Source: Cognatilysobacter terrigena (GTDB lineage Bacteria; Pseudomonadota; Gammaproteobacteria; Xanthomonadales; Xanthomonadaceae). Taken from it: a stretch of 37,699 nucleotides of DNA. The stretch covers positions 1-37,699 of the forward strand of contig NZ_SELT01000027.1 of assembly GCF_004361065.1 (NCBI RefSeq), in the 5' to 3' direction. Position numbers and translations under genes: made by a program. The notes beneath the pieces are model-generated. The model ran no database searches. It was given only the letters and a program-made list of their open reading frames with translations, and was not told the origin of the DNA. Shown in pieces: positions 16,520 to 25,214 of the stretch (the first letter of the stretch is position 1; every line of letters begins with the position of its first letter).

Positions 16520-17947
16520 ATGCGCATCGGCCTGCGCATCTTCCTTGGCTACTTCGCGATCGTCGCGCTCGCGGGGTTGCTGGTAACGAAGGTGTTCGTC
16601 GCGCAGGTGAAGCCCGGCGTGCGGCAGGCGATGGAAGACACGCTGGTCGACAGCGCGAACGTGCTGGCAGAACTCGCGGCCGACGATCTCGCTGCCGGCC
16701 ATATCAACGACGGCCGTTTCGCGCAGCACGTGCGCGCACTCCACGGCCGCGACCCCGGCGCCGCGATCTGGGGTTTTTCGAAGCGCGCCGCGACCTACCG
16801 CATTTACGTCACCGACGCGCACGGCATCGTGGTGTTCGACAGCACCGGGCGCGATGTCGGCCGCGACTATTCGAAGTGGAACGACGTGCTGCGCACGCTG
16901 CGCGGCCAGTACGGCGCGCGATCGACTGCGGAGAATCCGAATGATCCGACGTCGACCGTGATGCACGTCGCCGCGCCGGTGCGCGACGCGAGCGGTCGCC
17001 TGATCGGCGTGCTGACCGTCGCCAAGCCGAACCGCGTGCTGCAGCCGTTCATCGAGCGGAGCCAGGGGATCATCACGCGCTGGGGCGCGGTGCTGCTCGG
17101 CGTCGCGTTGCTCACCGGGCTTGCGGCCGCGTGGTGGCTGTCGCGCCAGCTCGGCCTTCTGCGCCGCTACGCACAGGCGGTGACGGCAGGCGAGCGCGCC
17201 ACGCTGCCGACCACGGCGGGCGAATTCGCGGAGCTCGGACGCGCGCTCGAAACCATGCGCACCAGGCTCGAAGGCAAGCAGTACGTCGAGCAGTACGTGC
17301 ATTCGCTGACGCACGAAATGAAGAGCCCGCTCGCGGCGATCCGTGCGAGCGCCGAGCTTCTCGAGCGACCGCTGTCCGAGGCCGACCGCGCGGAATTCGC
17401 CTCCGGCATCCGCGCACAGAGCGACCGCATGGCGCAGATGATCGACAAGCTGCTCGCGCTTGCGGCGGTCGAACATCGGCAACGCCTCGAAGCGCCGCAA
17501 CCGGTCGATATCGCGACGTTGATCGACGCCGTGCAAGCCGATTGCCGCGAACGACTGCGCGCGAAAGGCCAGACGATCGACGTCGCGCTGGCACCCGATC
17601 TTCCTGCGCCGGTCGGCGATGCCTTCCTGCTGCGCCAGGCGCTCGCGAACCTGGTCGAAAACGCGTCCGACTTCGCGCCGGAGGGCAGCGCGATCGAACT
17701 GACGGCGTCCCGCGAGGGCGATGGCATCGCCTTGCAGGTGCTCGATCGCGGGGCCGGCATTCCTGATTACGCGACCGGTCGCGTCTTCGAGCGCTTCTAT
17801 TCGCTGCCGCGTCCCGGCGGCGCGAGCCGCAGCAGCGGACTCGGGCTGTCCTTCGTGGCCGAAGTTGCCGACCTGCATGGCGGCAGCGCCTCGCTGCGCA
17901 ACCGCGACGGCGGCGGCGCCGACGCGCGCATCATCCTGCCGGCCTGA
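16520..17947 (+). CDS. creC: Sensor histidine kinase CreC
   Basis: A 475-aa inner-membrane histidine kinase, partner of CreB. The first membrane segment (about 5-28) is followed by a periplasmic sensor domain, a second membrane segment (about 185-205), and a HAMP-like linker. The phosphorylated His265 is in LTHEMKSPLAAIRAS. The ATPase domain has NLVENASDFAP (N box), LDRGAGIPD (G1) and SSGLGLSFV (G2). The ATG at 16520 follows the creB stop by one nt, so the two are co-translated. It stops two nt before the CreB-type direct repeat that precedes creD. Confidence 0.92.
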   Translation: MRIGLRIFLGYFAIVALAGLLVTKVFVAQVKPGVRQAMEDTLVDSANVLAELAADDLAAGHINDGRFAQHVRALHGRDPGAAIWGFSKRAATYRIYVTDAHGIVVFDSTGRDVGRDYSKWNDVLRTLRGQYGARSTAENPNDPTSTVMHVAAPVRDASGRLIGVLTVAKPNRVLQPFIERSQGIITRWGAVLLGVALLTGLAAAWWLSRQLGLLRRYAQAVTAGERATLPTTAGEFAELGRALETMRTRLEGKQYVEQYVHSLTHEMKSPLAAIRASAELLERPLSEADRAEFASGIRAQSDRMAQMIDKLLALAAVEHRQRLEAPQPVDIATLIDAVQADCRERLRAKGQTIDVALAPDLPAPVGDAFLLRQALANLVENASDFAPEGSAIELTASREGDGIALQVLDRGAGIPDYATGRVFERFYSLPRPGGASRSSGLGLSFVAEVADLHGGSASLRNRDGGGADARIILPA

Positions 17948-17948
17948 C

Positions 17949-17964
17949 TTCATACCCGCTTCAC
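17949..17964 (+). promoter_or_regulatory. cre-tag (CreB-binding direct repeat) upstream of creD
   Basis: TTCAT (17949-17953), a 6-nt spacer and TTCAC (17960-17964) match the CreB/BlrA site TTCAC-N6-TTCAC in 9 of 10 fixed positions. It begins right after the creC stop and 81 nt before the creD ATG, where activation of creD by CreB would be expected. Confidence 0.65.
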
Positions 17965-18029
17965 CGTCCGGCCATCGCCGGACCACGCGAGCGCGCGAGG
18001 CTGCCTGCACCTTCAAACGGACAGGCGAC

Positions 18030-19385
18030 ATGCGCATCGGATTCAAACTGGTGCTGGTAGCGGTGATGACGGTGCTGATCCTCATCCCGCTGGCGATGGT
18101 GAACGGCCTCATCGGCGAACGGCAGCGCTATCGCGACGAGGCGGTGGCCGACATCGGGCGGATGTATGCGTCGCCGCAGACGGTGTCGGGGCCGGTACTG
18201 ACCGTGCCGTACACGGAAACGGTCGACGCGCAGGAAATCGGAAGCGACGGCGCCGTGCGGACGGTGCGCAAGCGCCAGACGTTCGCCTGGACGTTCTTTC
18301 CGACGCGACTCGATGCCTCCGGTACCGTGGCGACCAGCACGCGGAGCCGCGGGCTCTATCACGTGCCGGTGTACGAGTGGGCCGGCGCCGTGAAAGCCGA
18401 CTTCGACGTCGAGATTCCCGCCGACGTGCCCGGCGCGGATCGCATCATCGGCACGCCCGTTCTCGGCTACGGCGTCGCCGACGTTCGCGGCATGCACGGC
18501 ACGCCGAAGCTGGTCATCGATGGCCGCGACGTCGCCCTGCTGGAAGGCGCCGGCGTGCGGGAAGACCCCGGTGTGCACGCGGTGCTCGCGGCGCCTGCGT
18601 CGGATGCGCATTTCGCGCTACGCACGCAGCTCGACCTCAAGCTTGCCGGCACGCAGTCGCTCGCGTTCGTGCCGCTCGGCAAGCAGAACCGCATCGACCT
18701 CAAGTCGACGTGGCCGCATCCGAGCTTCCAGGGCCTGTCGCCTTGGCAGAGCGAGATCTCGGATACCGGCTTCCATGCGCAATGGCAGGTCGCGTCCATC
18801 GCCACCGACGCGCAGCGCCAGTACCTGTCGCGCCAGCCGTCCTACGTCGCAACGCCGTCGGGCATGTCGACTGCGCGCGACGTCACGCTGCCGACGCTCG
18901 GCGTCCTGCTCGACGATCCGGTCGACGCCTACACGCTCGCCGATCGTGCAACCAAGTACGGCGTGCTGTTCGTCGCGATCACGTTCGTCGGCTTCTTCAT
19001 GTTCGAAGTGATCCGCCAGCTGCCGATCCACCCCATCCAGTACGGCCTGGTCGGCCTCGCGCTTGTGATCTTCTTCCTGCTGCTGGTGAGCCTCAGCGAG
19101 CACATTCCGTTCCCGGCCGCCTACGCGACGGCGAGCGGTGCGTGCATCGGCCTGATCGGGTTCTACCTCAGCGCGGTCCTGCGCAGCGCGCTCCGAGGCA
19201 CCGCATTCGCCGCGACGTTAGGCCTGCTCTATGCCGCGCTGTACGGGTTGCTGATCTCCGAGGACAACGCGCTGGTGCTGGGCTCGCTGCTGCTGTTCGC
19301 GATCCTCGCGGCGATCATGATCGCAACCCGACGTCTCGACTGGTACCGCGTCGGCGGCCAGCTCGCGTCCTCGCGAACCATTTGA
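18030..19385 (+). CDS. creD: Inner-membrane protein CreD
   Basis: A 451-aa member of the CreD/CET family (E. coli CreD has 450 aa), the main output of CreBC. An N-terminal membrane segment (about 5-25) is followed by a large periplasmic beta-rich domain (about 40-300) with GPVLTVPYTE and STWPHPSFQGL. Four or more C-terminal membrane helices follow, starting near KYGVLFVAITFVGFFMFE. Its biochemical role is not known; loss affects envelope integrity and beta-lactam susceptibility in other species. The start at 18030 has ACAGG upstream. The 82-nt gap after creC contains the cre-tag, so it probably has its own CreB-driven promoter. Confidence 0.93.
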   Translation: MRIGFKLVLVAVMTVLILIPLAMVNGLIGERQRYRDEAVADIGRMYASPQTVSGPVLTVPYTETVDAQEIGSDGAVRTVRKRQTFAWTFFPTRLDASGTVATSTRSRGLYHVPVYEWAGAVKADFDVEIPADVPGADRIIGTPVLGYGVADVRGMHGTPKLVIDGRDVALLEGAGVREDPGVHAVLAAPASDAHFALRTQLDLKLAGTQSLAFVPLGKQNRIDLKSTWPHPSFQGLSPWQSEISDTGFHAQWQVASIATDAQRQYLSRQPSYVATPSGMSTARDVTLPTLGVLLDDPVDAYTLADRATKYGVLFVAITFVGFFMFEVIRQLPIHPIQYGLVGLALVIFFLLLVSLSEHIPFPAAYATASGACIGLIGFYLSAVLRSALRGTAFAATLGLLYAALYGLLISEDNALVLGSLLLFAILAAIMIATRRLDWYRVGGQLASSRTI

Positions 19386-19398
19386 TTGATGCAACGGG

Positions 19399-19425
19399 CG
19401 CGGCGGCCTTCGGGTCGCCGCGTTT
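19399..19425 (+). terminator. Terminator after creD
   Basis: CGCGGCGGCC and GGTCGCCGCG form a 10-bp stem with one G-T pair around a TTCG loop, followed by TTTCGT. It lies in the 45-nt gap between the convergent creD and ppx genes and favours plus-strand termination. Confidence 0.7.
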
Positions 19426-19430
19426 CGTCG

Positions 19431-20960
19431 TCAGACGGCGTCGATCACCAGTTCGATGCCGAGCGCACCGAAGTAGTCCTGCTCCGCGCGCACGTCAGCC
19501 TTCAGCAGCGGGCGTCCGTCGAACCAGCGCGCCGACAGCGTGAGTACGAGGCGATCGCGCTCGGCGCGCGCGCCGAGTTGCGGGATGGGTTCGTCGTCGT
19601 GGCCGCGATGCAGCACGACGGCGACGCGCAACAGCGCGGCGAGGCGTCGCGCCGACGCAAGAAGTCGATCAGGCAAAGCGTCGAAGTCGCTCTTGTGCAG
19701 CCGGCGGCGATGCGTGCGCACCAGCGACGCAAGGAACTGCTGTTGCTGCTGCGAGAAGCCGGAGATGTCCGAATTCTCGATCACGTACGCGCCATGGAGG
19801 TGGTACTTGCTGTGCGCGATGGTGAGGCCGAGTTCGTGCAGGCGCGCGGCGCGCGCGAGCATGAGGCCGTCGTCGTCGTCCAGCGACCAGTCGGCGCGCA
19901 CCTGTTCGAACAGCCGCATCGCGGTGTCTTCGACGCGTTGCGCCTGCGCGCGATCGATGCCGTAGCGCTCCATCAGCGCGACGACCGACGCTTCGCGCGG
20001 ATCGTCCGAACCGCCGCGGCCGATCATGTCGTAGAGGATGCCTTCGCGCATCGCGGCCTTGCTGACGGCGACGCGCGTGAGGCCGAGCGCTTCGAACGCG
20101 GCCTCCATCACGAGCAGGCCGCCCGCGATGATCGGCTGCCGGTCCGACGACAGGCCGGGCAGGTTGATGTCGTCGATGCGTTCGGCCTGCAGCAGGCGAT
20201 CGCGCACCTGCGGCAGCGCTTCGGCCGTGATCGCGCCCTTGGTGAGCTTCATCGCCGCGCAGATCTCGCCGATCGCCTTCGCGGTGCCGGACGAGCCGAG
20301 CGCTTCGTCCCAGCCCAGCGACCGGTACGTGCCCGCGAACTGCTGCAGCTCGGCGCTGACGGCCGACACGCCGACGCGCCACGCCTTGCGCGACAGCTTG
20401 CCGTCGCCGAAGAAGCGGCGCGTCGTCGCGATCGAACCGACCTGCACGCTCTCGCGTTCGATCGCCTCGAACCCGCTGCCGATGATGAATTCCGTCGAGC
20501 CGCCGCCGATGTCGATGACGAGCCGCAGATGGCCCGCCTTCGGCGGCTGCTCGTGCGCGACGCCGAGATAGATCAATCGCGCTTCCTCGCGCCCGGCGAC
20601 GACTTCGATCGGATGGCCGAGCGCGCTTTCCGCGGGTGCCAAGAAGGCCTGCGGCATTGCGAGGCGGCGCACCGTATTCGTTGCGATCGCGCGCACGCGC
20701 TGCGGCGGAATGTCGCGGACGCGCTGGCCGAACCGTGCCAGGCATTCGAGCGCACGTTCGCGCACCGGCGCGGAGAGACCGCCCGCAGCGTCGAGGCCTT
20801 CGGCGAGGCGCACGGTCTCCTTGATTCGATCGATGATGCGCAGCTGGCCGAGTACGTAGCTCGCGACCACCATGTGGAAGCTGTTCGAGCCGAGGTCGAC
20901 GGCGGCGAGCAGGTCGCCGTCCTGCAGCGGAAGTCGCGCGGTGTGGAGCAGGCCGTTCAT
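19431..20960 (-). CDS. ppx: Exopolyphosphatase Ppx (Ppx/GppA family)
   Basis: A 509-aa enzyme of the sugar-kinase/actin fold that releases phosphate from polyphosphate chains (E. coli Ppx has 513 aa); some relatives also hydrolyse pppGpp. The first phosphate loop is VDLGSNSFHMVV near residue 22, and the second is IDIGGGSTEFIIG near 150. The C-terminal HD-like domain includes HELGLTIAHSKYHLHGAYV. The length fits Ppx and GppA alike; the position directly behind ppk1 favours Ppx. The ATG at 20960 lies 4 nt after the ppk1 stop. It is the last gene of the phoB-phoR-ppk1-ppx run. Confidence 0.93.
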   Translation of the reverse strand: MNGLLHTARLPLQDGDLLAAVDLGSNSFHMVVASYVLGQLRIIDRIKETVRLAEGLDAAGGLSAPVRERALECLARFGQRVRDIPPQRVRAIATNTVRRLAMPQAFLAPAESALGHPIEVVAGREEARLIYLGVAHEQPPKAGHLRLVIDIGGGSTEFIIGSGFEAIERESVQVGSIATTRRFFGDGKLSRKAWRVGVSAVSAELQQFAGTYRSLGWDEALGSSGTAKAIGEICAAMKLTKGAITAEALPQVRDRLLQAERIDDINLPGLSSDRQPIIAGGLLVMEAAFEALGLTRVAVSKAAMREGILYDMIGRGGSDDPREASVVALMERYGIDRAQAQRVEDTAMRLFEQVRADWSLDDDDGLMLARAARLHELGLTIAHSKYHLHGAYVIENSDISGFSQQQQQFLASLVRTHRRRLHKSDFDALPDRLLASARRLAALLRVAVVLHRGHDDEPIPQLGARAERDRLVLTLSARWFDGRPLLKADVRAEQDYFGALGIELVIDAV

Positions 20961-20964
20961 CGCG

Positions 20965-23040
20965 TCACCCGCAGAACTTCGACAGAAGCTTCGTCTGCGC
21001 GGAATACGGCGCCTCGCCCTCGGCCCGCCGCACGCGTTCGTAGTGCCCGTCCGCCTGCAGCTCCCAGGCGTTGCAGTTGTCGGCGAGGTAGTTCTCGAGC
21101 GCTTCGGCAAACACACGGCGGGCGACACGCGGGTCGAGGATCACGAAGCCGGTCTCCACGCGACGCAACAGGTTGCGCTCCAACCAGTCGGCGCTGCCGC
21201 AGAGCAGTTCGGGTTCGCCGCCGTTCTCGAACCAGTACACGCGCGAGTGCTCGAGGAAGCGGCCGACGATCGAACGGACGGAAATATTCTCCGAGACGCC
21301 CGGCACGCCCGGACGCAGCGAACACGCACCACGCACGATCAGATCGATGCGAACGCCCGCCTGCGACGCCTTGTAAAGCTCGCGGATCACCTGCGGCTCG
21401 TTTAGCGCATTCATCTTGGCGATGATGCGAGCCGGCTTGCCGGCGCGTGCATTGCGCGCTTCGCGCTCGATGCGCATCAGCATGCCGCTATGCAGGGTGA
21501 ACGGCGCCTGCAGCATGCGGCGCAGTTCCAGCGACGGCGCGAGCCCGGAGATCTGCTGGAAGATCAGATGGACATCGTGGCCGATATCGGCATCGGCGGT
21601 GAGCAGGCCGATGTCGGTGTAGGCGCGCGCCGTGCCCGAGTGGTAGTTGCCCGTGCCGAGGTGCACGTAGCGCACAAGCTTGGTGCCTTCGCGGCGCACG
21701 ATCAGCATCATCTTCGCGTGCGTCTTGTAGCCGACCACGCCGTACACCACCTGCACGCCCGCCGCCTGCAAACGATCCGCGAGGCCGAGGTTCGCCTCCT
21801 CGTCGAATCGCGCGCGAAGTTCGACGACGACCGTGACGTCCTTGCCGTTGCGCGCCGCCTGGATCAGGTGCTCGACGATCTGCGAATCCTTGCCGGCACG
21901 ATAGAGCGTCTGCTTGATCGCGAGCACGTTCGGATCTTCGGCCGCCTGCCGCATCAGCTCGAGCACGGGGGTGAACGAATCGAATGGGTGGTGCAGCACG
22001 ACGTCGCGCGCGGCGACGGTTTCGAAGATCGATTCCACGCCCGGCAGCATCCGCGGCGTAAACGGCGGGAACTTGAGGTCCGGGCGACGCACCAGGTCGT
22101 ACACCTGGATCGCGCGGTTGAGGTTCACCGGCCCGTTGATGCGATAGACCGCGGAGTTGTCGAGTTCGAAGTTCTGCAGCAGCAGACCGACGATGTCGTC
22201 CGGGCACTGCTCCGCGATCTCGAGGCGCACCGCGCGCATGTAGCCGCGGCCCAGCAGTTCGTCCTTCAGCGCGAGCGCGAGGTTCTCGACTTCCTCCTCG
22301 TCGACGAGCAGTTCCGAATTGCGCGTGACGCGGAACTGGTAGGCCCCCTTCACTGTCATGCCCGGGAAGAGCTCGTCGACGAACGCCGACAGCATGGCCG
22401 ACAGGAACACGAAGTCGCTCGGACCGCCCGCCACGCCTTCAGGCAGCTGGATGATGCGCGGCAGCGAACGCGGTGCGCGCACGATGGCGAGATGTCCGGC
22501 GCGTCCGAACGCATCGCGTCCGTCGAGCACGACGACGATGTTCAGCGACTTGTTGAGAATCTTGGGAAACGGATGCGCGGGGTCGAGGCCCAGCGGCGAC
22601 AGCACCGGCAGGATTTCGTCGCGGAAATGCGCGCGAAGCCACGCGGTCTGCTCCTCGGTCCAGCCGTCGCGATGCAGGACGCGCACGCCGGCATTGGCGA
22701 GTGCGGGACGCAGGACATCGTTCCAGCATTCGTACTGCGACTTGACCAGGTCCGCAGCGCGCTCGTGGATGCGCGCAAGCGTCGCGGCGGGCACGAGCCC
22801 GTCGGGGCCGGCCGCAAGCCCGAGTTCCTGCGCATGCTGCAACGTGCCCGCGCGGATCTCGAAGAACTCGTCGAGGTTCGTGCAGCTGATGCAGAGGTAG
22901 CGTAGCCGCTCGAGCAGCGGCACGGAATCGTCCTGCGCCTGCGCGAGCACGCGGAAGTTGAAATCGAGCTGCGAAAGCTCGCGGTTGAAGTAGAGCGACG
23001 GATCCCGCAGGAGTTCGTCGGCGGTCTCGGTGTCGCTCAT
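20965..23040 (-). CDS. ppk1: Polyphosphate kinase Ppk1
   Basis: A 691-aa enzyme that makes long-chain polyphosphate reversibly from ATP (E. coli 688 aa). The N-terminal helical domain begins YFNRELSQLDFNFRVL and CTNLDEFFEIRAG. The phosphorylated His is expected at about 441 (YKTHAKMMLIVRR), with the neighbouring active-site motif VHLGTGNYHSGTARAYTD. The C-terminal phospholipase-D-like half has VRGACSLRPG and GGEPELLCGSADW. The ATG at 23040 overlaps the phoR stop (ATGA) and has GGAG nine nt upstream; an upstream in-frame ATG lies inside phoR. Coupling to phoR ties polyphosphate synthesis to phosphate sensing. Confidence 0.96.
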   Translation of the reverse strand: MSDTETADELLRDPSLYFNRELSQLDFNFRVLAQAQDDSVPLLERLRYLCISCTNLDEFFEIRAGTLQHAQELGLAAGPDGLVPAATLARIHERAADLVKSQYECWNDVLRPALANAGVRVLHRDGWTEEQTAWLRAHFRDEILPVLSPLGLDPAHPFPKILNKSLNIVVVLDGRDAFGRAGHLAIVRAPRSLPRIIQLPEGVAGGPSDFVFLSAMLSAFVDELFPGMTVKGAYQFRVTRNSELLVDEEEVENLALALKDELLGRGYMRAVRLEIAEQCPDDIVGLLLQNFELDNSAVYRINGPVNLNRAIQVYDLVRRPDLKFPPFTPRMLPGVESIFETVAARDVVLHHPFDSFTPVLELMRQAAEDPNVLAIKQTLYRAGKDSQIVEHLIQAARNGKDVTVVVELRARFDEEANLGLADRLQAAGVQVVYGVVGYKTHAKMMLIVRREGTKLVRYVHLGTGNYHSGTARAYTDIGLLTADADIGHDVHLIFQQISGLAPSLELRRMLQAPFTLHSGMLMRIEREARNARAGKPARIIAKMNALNEPQVIRELYKASQAGVRIDLIVRGACSLRPGVPGVSENISVRSIVGRFLEHSRVYWFENGGEPELLCGSADWLERNLLRRVETGFVILDPRVARRVFAEALENYLADNCNAWELQADGHYERVRRAEGEAPYSAQTKLLSKFCG

Positions 23041-24371
23041 GCGATCTGCTCCAGCGGCTGCCGCCTGCGCACGCGCGCGGCGCCGAAATGACACGAAAAC
23101 GTGCTGCCCACGCCCACTTCGCTGCGGATTTCGAGCCGCGCCTGGTGCAGGTTCAACACATGTTTGACGATGGAAAGCCCCAGCCCGGTGCCACCGCTCT
23201 CGCGAGAGCGGCTGGTCGACACGCGATAGAAGCGCTCGGTGATGCGCGGCAGGTGCGCGGCGGGAATGCCGTAGCCCGTATCGGTGACCGACAGCGCGAC
23301 GCCGCAGGCGTTATCGATGTCCGCCTCCATCTGCCACGCGATGCGGATGCGGCCGCCGGCCGGCGTGTAGCGCACGGCGTTCGCGACGAGATTCGAGAAC
23401 GCGCTGTGCAGTTCCTTCGGCGAGCCGTACAGGTCCACATCCGCGCCGTCGTCGACGTCGATCTCGTGGTGGCCCTGGCTCAGGCCCTGCGCTTCGCGGC
23501 GCAACGCGGCCAGCATGCCGGCCATCGGGATGATCTCCTCCGACGGCAGATCCGCACGCGATTCCAGACGCGACAACGTCAGCAGATCCTCGACCAGCTG
23601 CGTCATGCGCGATGACTGGCGTTGCATCTCCGCGATCATCGGCGCCCATTCGGGTTGCTCGGCGGGGTCGAGCATGTCGAGGTAGCCGTGCAGCACGGTC
23701 AGCGGCGTGCGTAGCTCGTGCGACACGTTGGCGACGAAGTCGCGTCGCATCTGTTCGAGCTGCAGCAGGCGGCTGACGTCACGCGCGACGAGCAGCCACA
23801 GCTCGTCCGAGTAGGGCAGCAGGCGCAGGCTCAGCGTGATCGTGCCGTTCAACGGCGACGCGATTTCAAGCGGTTCGGCATGGCGCCCGCGCGCCAGCCA
23901 CGACGCCATCGGCAATCCCGGAAGGCGATCGACGATCGACGCCTCGATATCGGTCGGATAGTGCAGGCCGAGCAGCGTCGTGCCGGCCTCGTTGAACCAC
24001 ACGATGCGCTGGCTGTCGCGTGCGACCACGACGACCGCGTCGGGCAACACCGTCGCGGCGGCACGGTAAGCGCGCAGCATCGCGACCAGCCGGCGCTTGC
24101 GGACGCGCGTGCTGCCCTGGCGTCGATGGAGGAGACGTTCGATCTCGCCGTAGATGTCGGAGGACGCGTCGGGACGTGCATGCAGGCCGGCAGTCAGACG
24201 CGCGACGAGGCCGGCGACGCGCCACATCTGCCACGCCAGCGCGGCGAGCGCACCGATCGCGAGACCGAGCGCCGGACGATGCGCGATCGCGCCGCACACC
24301 AGGCCCGCGCCGGTCGGGATCGCGACCAGGCCGAGCGTGCGCAACCAGGCGGAGCGGGCGCTGGACGTCAT
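23037..24371 (-). CDS. phoR: Phosphate regulon sensor kinase PhoR
   Basis: A 444-aa inner-membrane histidine kinase of the PhoR type (E. coli 431 aa). Two closely spaced N-terminal membrane segments (about 10-55) carry no real periplasmic domain, as in PhoR. A PAS domain (about 105-200) includes LPDAVVVVARDSQRIVWFNE. His218 in FVANVSHELRTPLTVL is the phosphorylation site. The ATPase domain has NLVANAVRYTPAGG, DTGYGIPAAHLP and GGTGLGLSIVKHVL. The ATG at 24371 is chosen because it starts shortly before the first membrane segment; an in-frame ATG at 24425, 9 nt after phoB, is possible. It overlaps ppk1 by 4 nt. Confidence 0.94.
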   Translation of the reverse strand: MTSSARSAWLRTLGLVAIPTGAGLVCGAIAHRPALGLAIGALAALAWQMWRVAGLVARLTAGLHARPDASSDIYGEIERLLHRRQGSTRVRKRRLVAMLRAYRAAATVLPDAVVVVARDSQRIVWFNEAGTTLLGLHYPTDIEASIVDRLPGLPMASWLARGRHAEPLEIASPLNGTITLSLRLLPYSDELWLLVARDVSRLLQLEQMRRDFVANVSHELRTPLTVLHGYLDMLDPAEQPEWAPMIAEMQRQSSRMTQLVEDLLTLSRLESRADLPSEEIIPMAGMLAALRREAQGLSQGHHEIDVDDGADVDLYGSPKELHSAFSNLVANAVRYTPAGGRIRIAWQMEADIDNACGVALSVTDTGYGIPAAHLPRITERFYRVSTSRSRESGGTGLGLSIVKHVLNLHQARLEIRSEVGVGSTFSCHFGAARVRRRQPLEQIA

Positions 24372-24434
24372 GCCGTGCAGTCTAAACGGCGACGGTCGCC
24401 GACCGGCCGTGGAAAGCCGCGCCACCGCCGCGGC

Positions 24435-25142
24435 TCAGAGTTCGGGCGAGGCGGAGAACCGGTAACCCGCGCCGCGCACGGTCTGCACCATGCCGTCCAG
24501 GCCGAACGGCTCCAGCGTCTTGCGCAGACGTCGGATGTGCACATCGATCGTGCGCTCCTCGACGTACACGCTGCCGCCCCACACGTGGTCGAGCAGCTGC
24601 GAGCGCGAGTAGACGCGGTCGGGGTGCGTCATGAAGAAGTGCAGCAGGCGGTACTCGGTCGGCCCGATCTGCACCGGCTGTTCGCCTGCATCCGACTTGG
24701 CGAGCACGCGATGCGCGGCACCGTCGATGCGCAGTGCGCCGACGGTAATCGAACCGTCCTCGTCGTCCTCGCGGGTGCGGCGCAGCACCGCACGGATGCG
24801 GGCGAGCAGTTCGCGTGCAGAGAAGGGCTTCACGACGTAGTCGTCGACGCCGGCTTCGAGCCCGCCCACGCGATCGTTCTCCTCGCCGCGCGCGGTCAGC
24901 ATGATGATCGGTACTTCGCGGGTCAGCGCTTCGCGACGCCAGCGGCGGGCGAGGTCGAGGCCGCTGGTGCCCGGCAGCATCCAGTCGAGCAGGATCAGGT
25001 CGGGGACGCGGTCGGCGATCGCTTCCTGCGCCTGGCGGGCGTCACCGGCGTGGACGGGGTCGAACTCGCCCTTGCGGAGGGCGAACGCGACCATGTCGCG
25101 GATCGCGGGCTCGTCTTCGACGATCAGGATGCGTTTGTGCAC
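24435..25142 (-). CDS. phoB: Phosphate regulon response regulator PhoB
   Basis: A 235-aa OmpR-family regulator. The receiver has VEDE (8-11), phospho-acceptor Asp53 ([15 protein letters not shown]) and Lys105 ([10 protein letters not shown]). The DNA-binding half has [20 protein letters not shown] and [17 protein letters not shown], matching PhoB recognition helices. I prefer the GTG at 25142 because the protein then begins [10 protein letters not shown], as PhoB proteins do, and because a predicted transcript start near 25168 would leave almost no leader for the in-frame ATG at 25160. A Pho-box-like repeat precedes it, suggesting autoregulation. Confidence 0.94.
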   Translation of the reverse strand: MHKRILIVEDEPAIRDMVAFALRKGEFDPVHAGDARQAQEAIADRVPDLILLDWMLPGTSGLDLARRWRREALTREVPIIMLTARGEENDRVGGLEAGVDDYVVKPFSARELLARIRAVLRRTREDDEDGSITVGALRIDGAAHRVLAKSDAGEQPVQIGPTEYRLLHFFMTHPDRVYSRSQLLDHVWGGSVYVEERTIDVHIRRLRKTLEPFGLDGMVQTVRGAGYRFSASPEL

Positions 25143-25174
25143 GCGGCCACCGGAGTCCATCGGATGCCGGCACT

Positions 25175-25205
25175 ACACTACCGTTTGGTTACATCGCCGT
25201 GACAG
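25175..25205 (-). promoter_or_regulatory. Pho box and -10 element upstream of phoB
   Basis: On the minus strand CTGTCAC (25205-25199), a 4-nt spacer and ATGTAAC (25194-25188) have the 7-4-7 layout of a Pho box (consensus CTGTCAT repeats): 6 of 7 matches in the first half and 4 of 7 in the second. A -10-like TAGTGT (25180-25175) follows at suitable spacing in the 54-72 nt between bepA and phoB. It suggests that PhoB activates its own operon. Confidence 0.5.
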
Positions 25206-25214
25206 CCGGGACGG

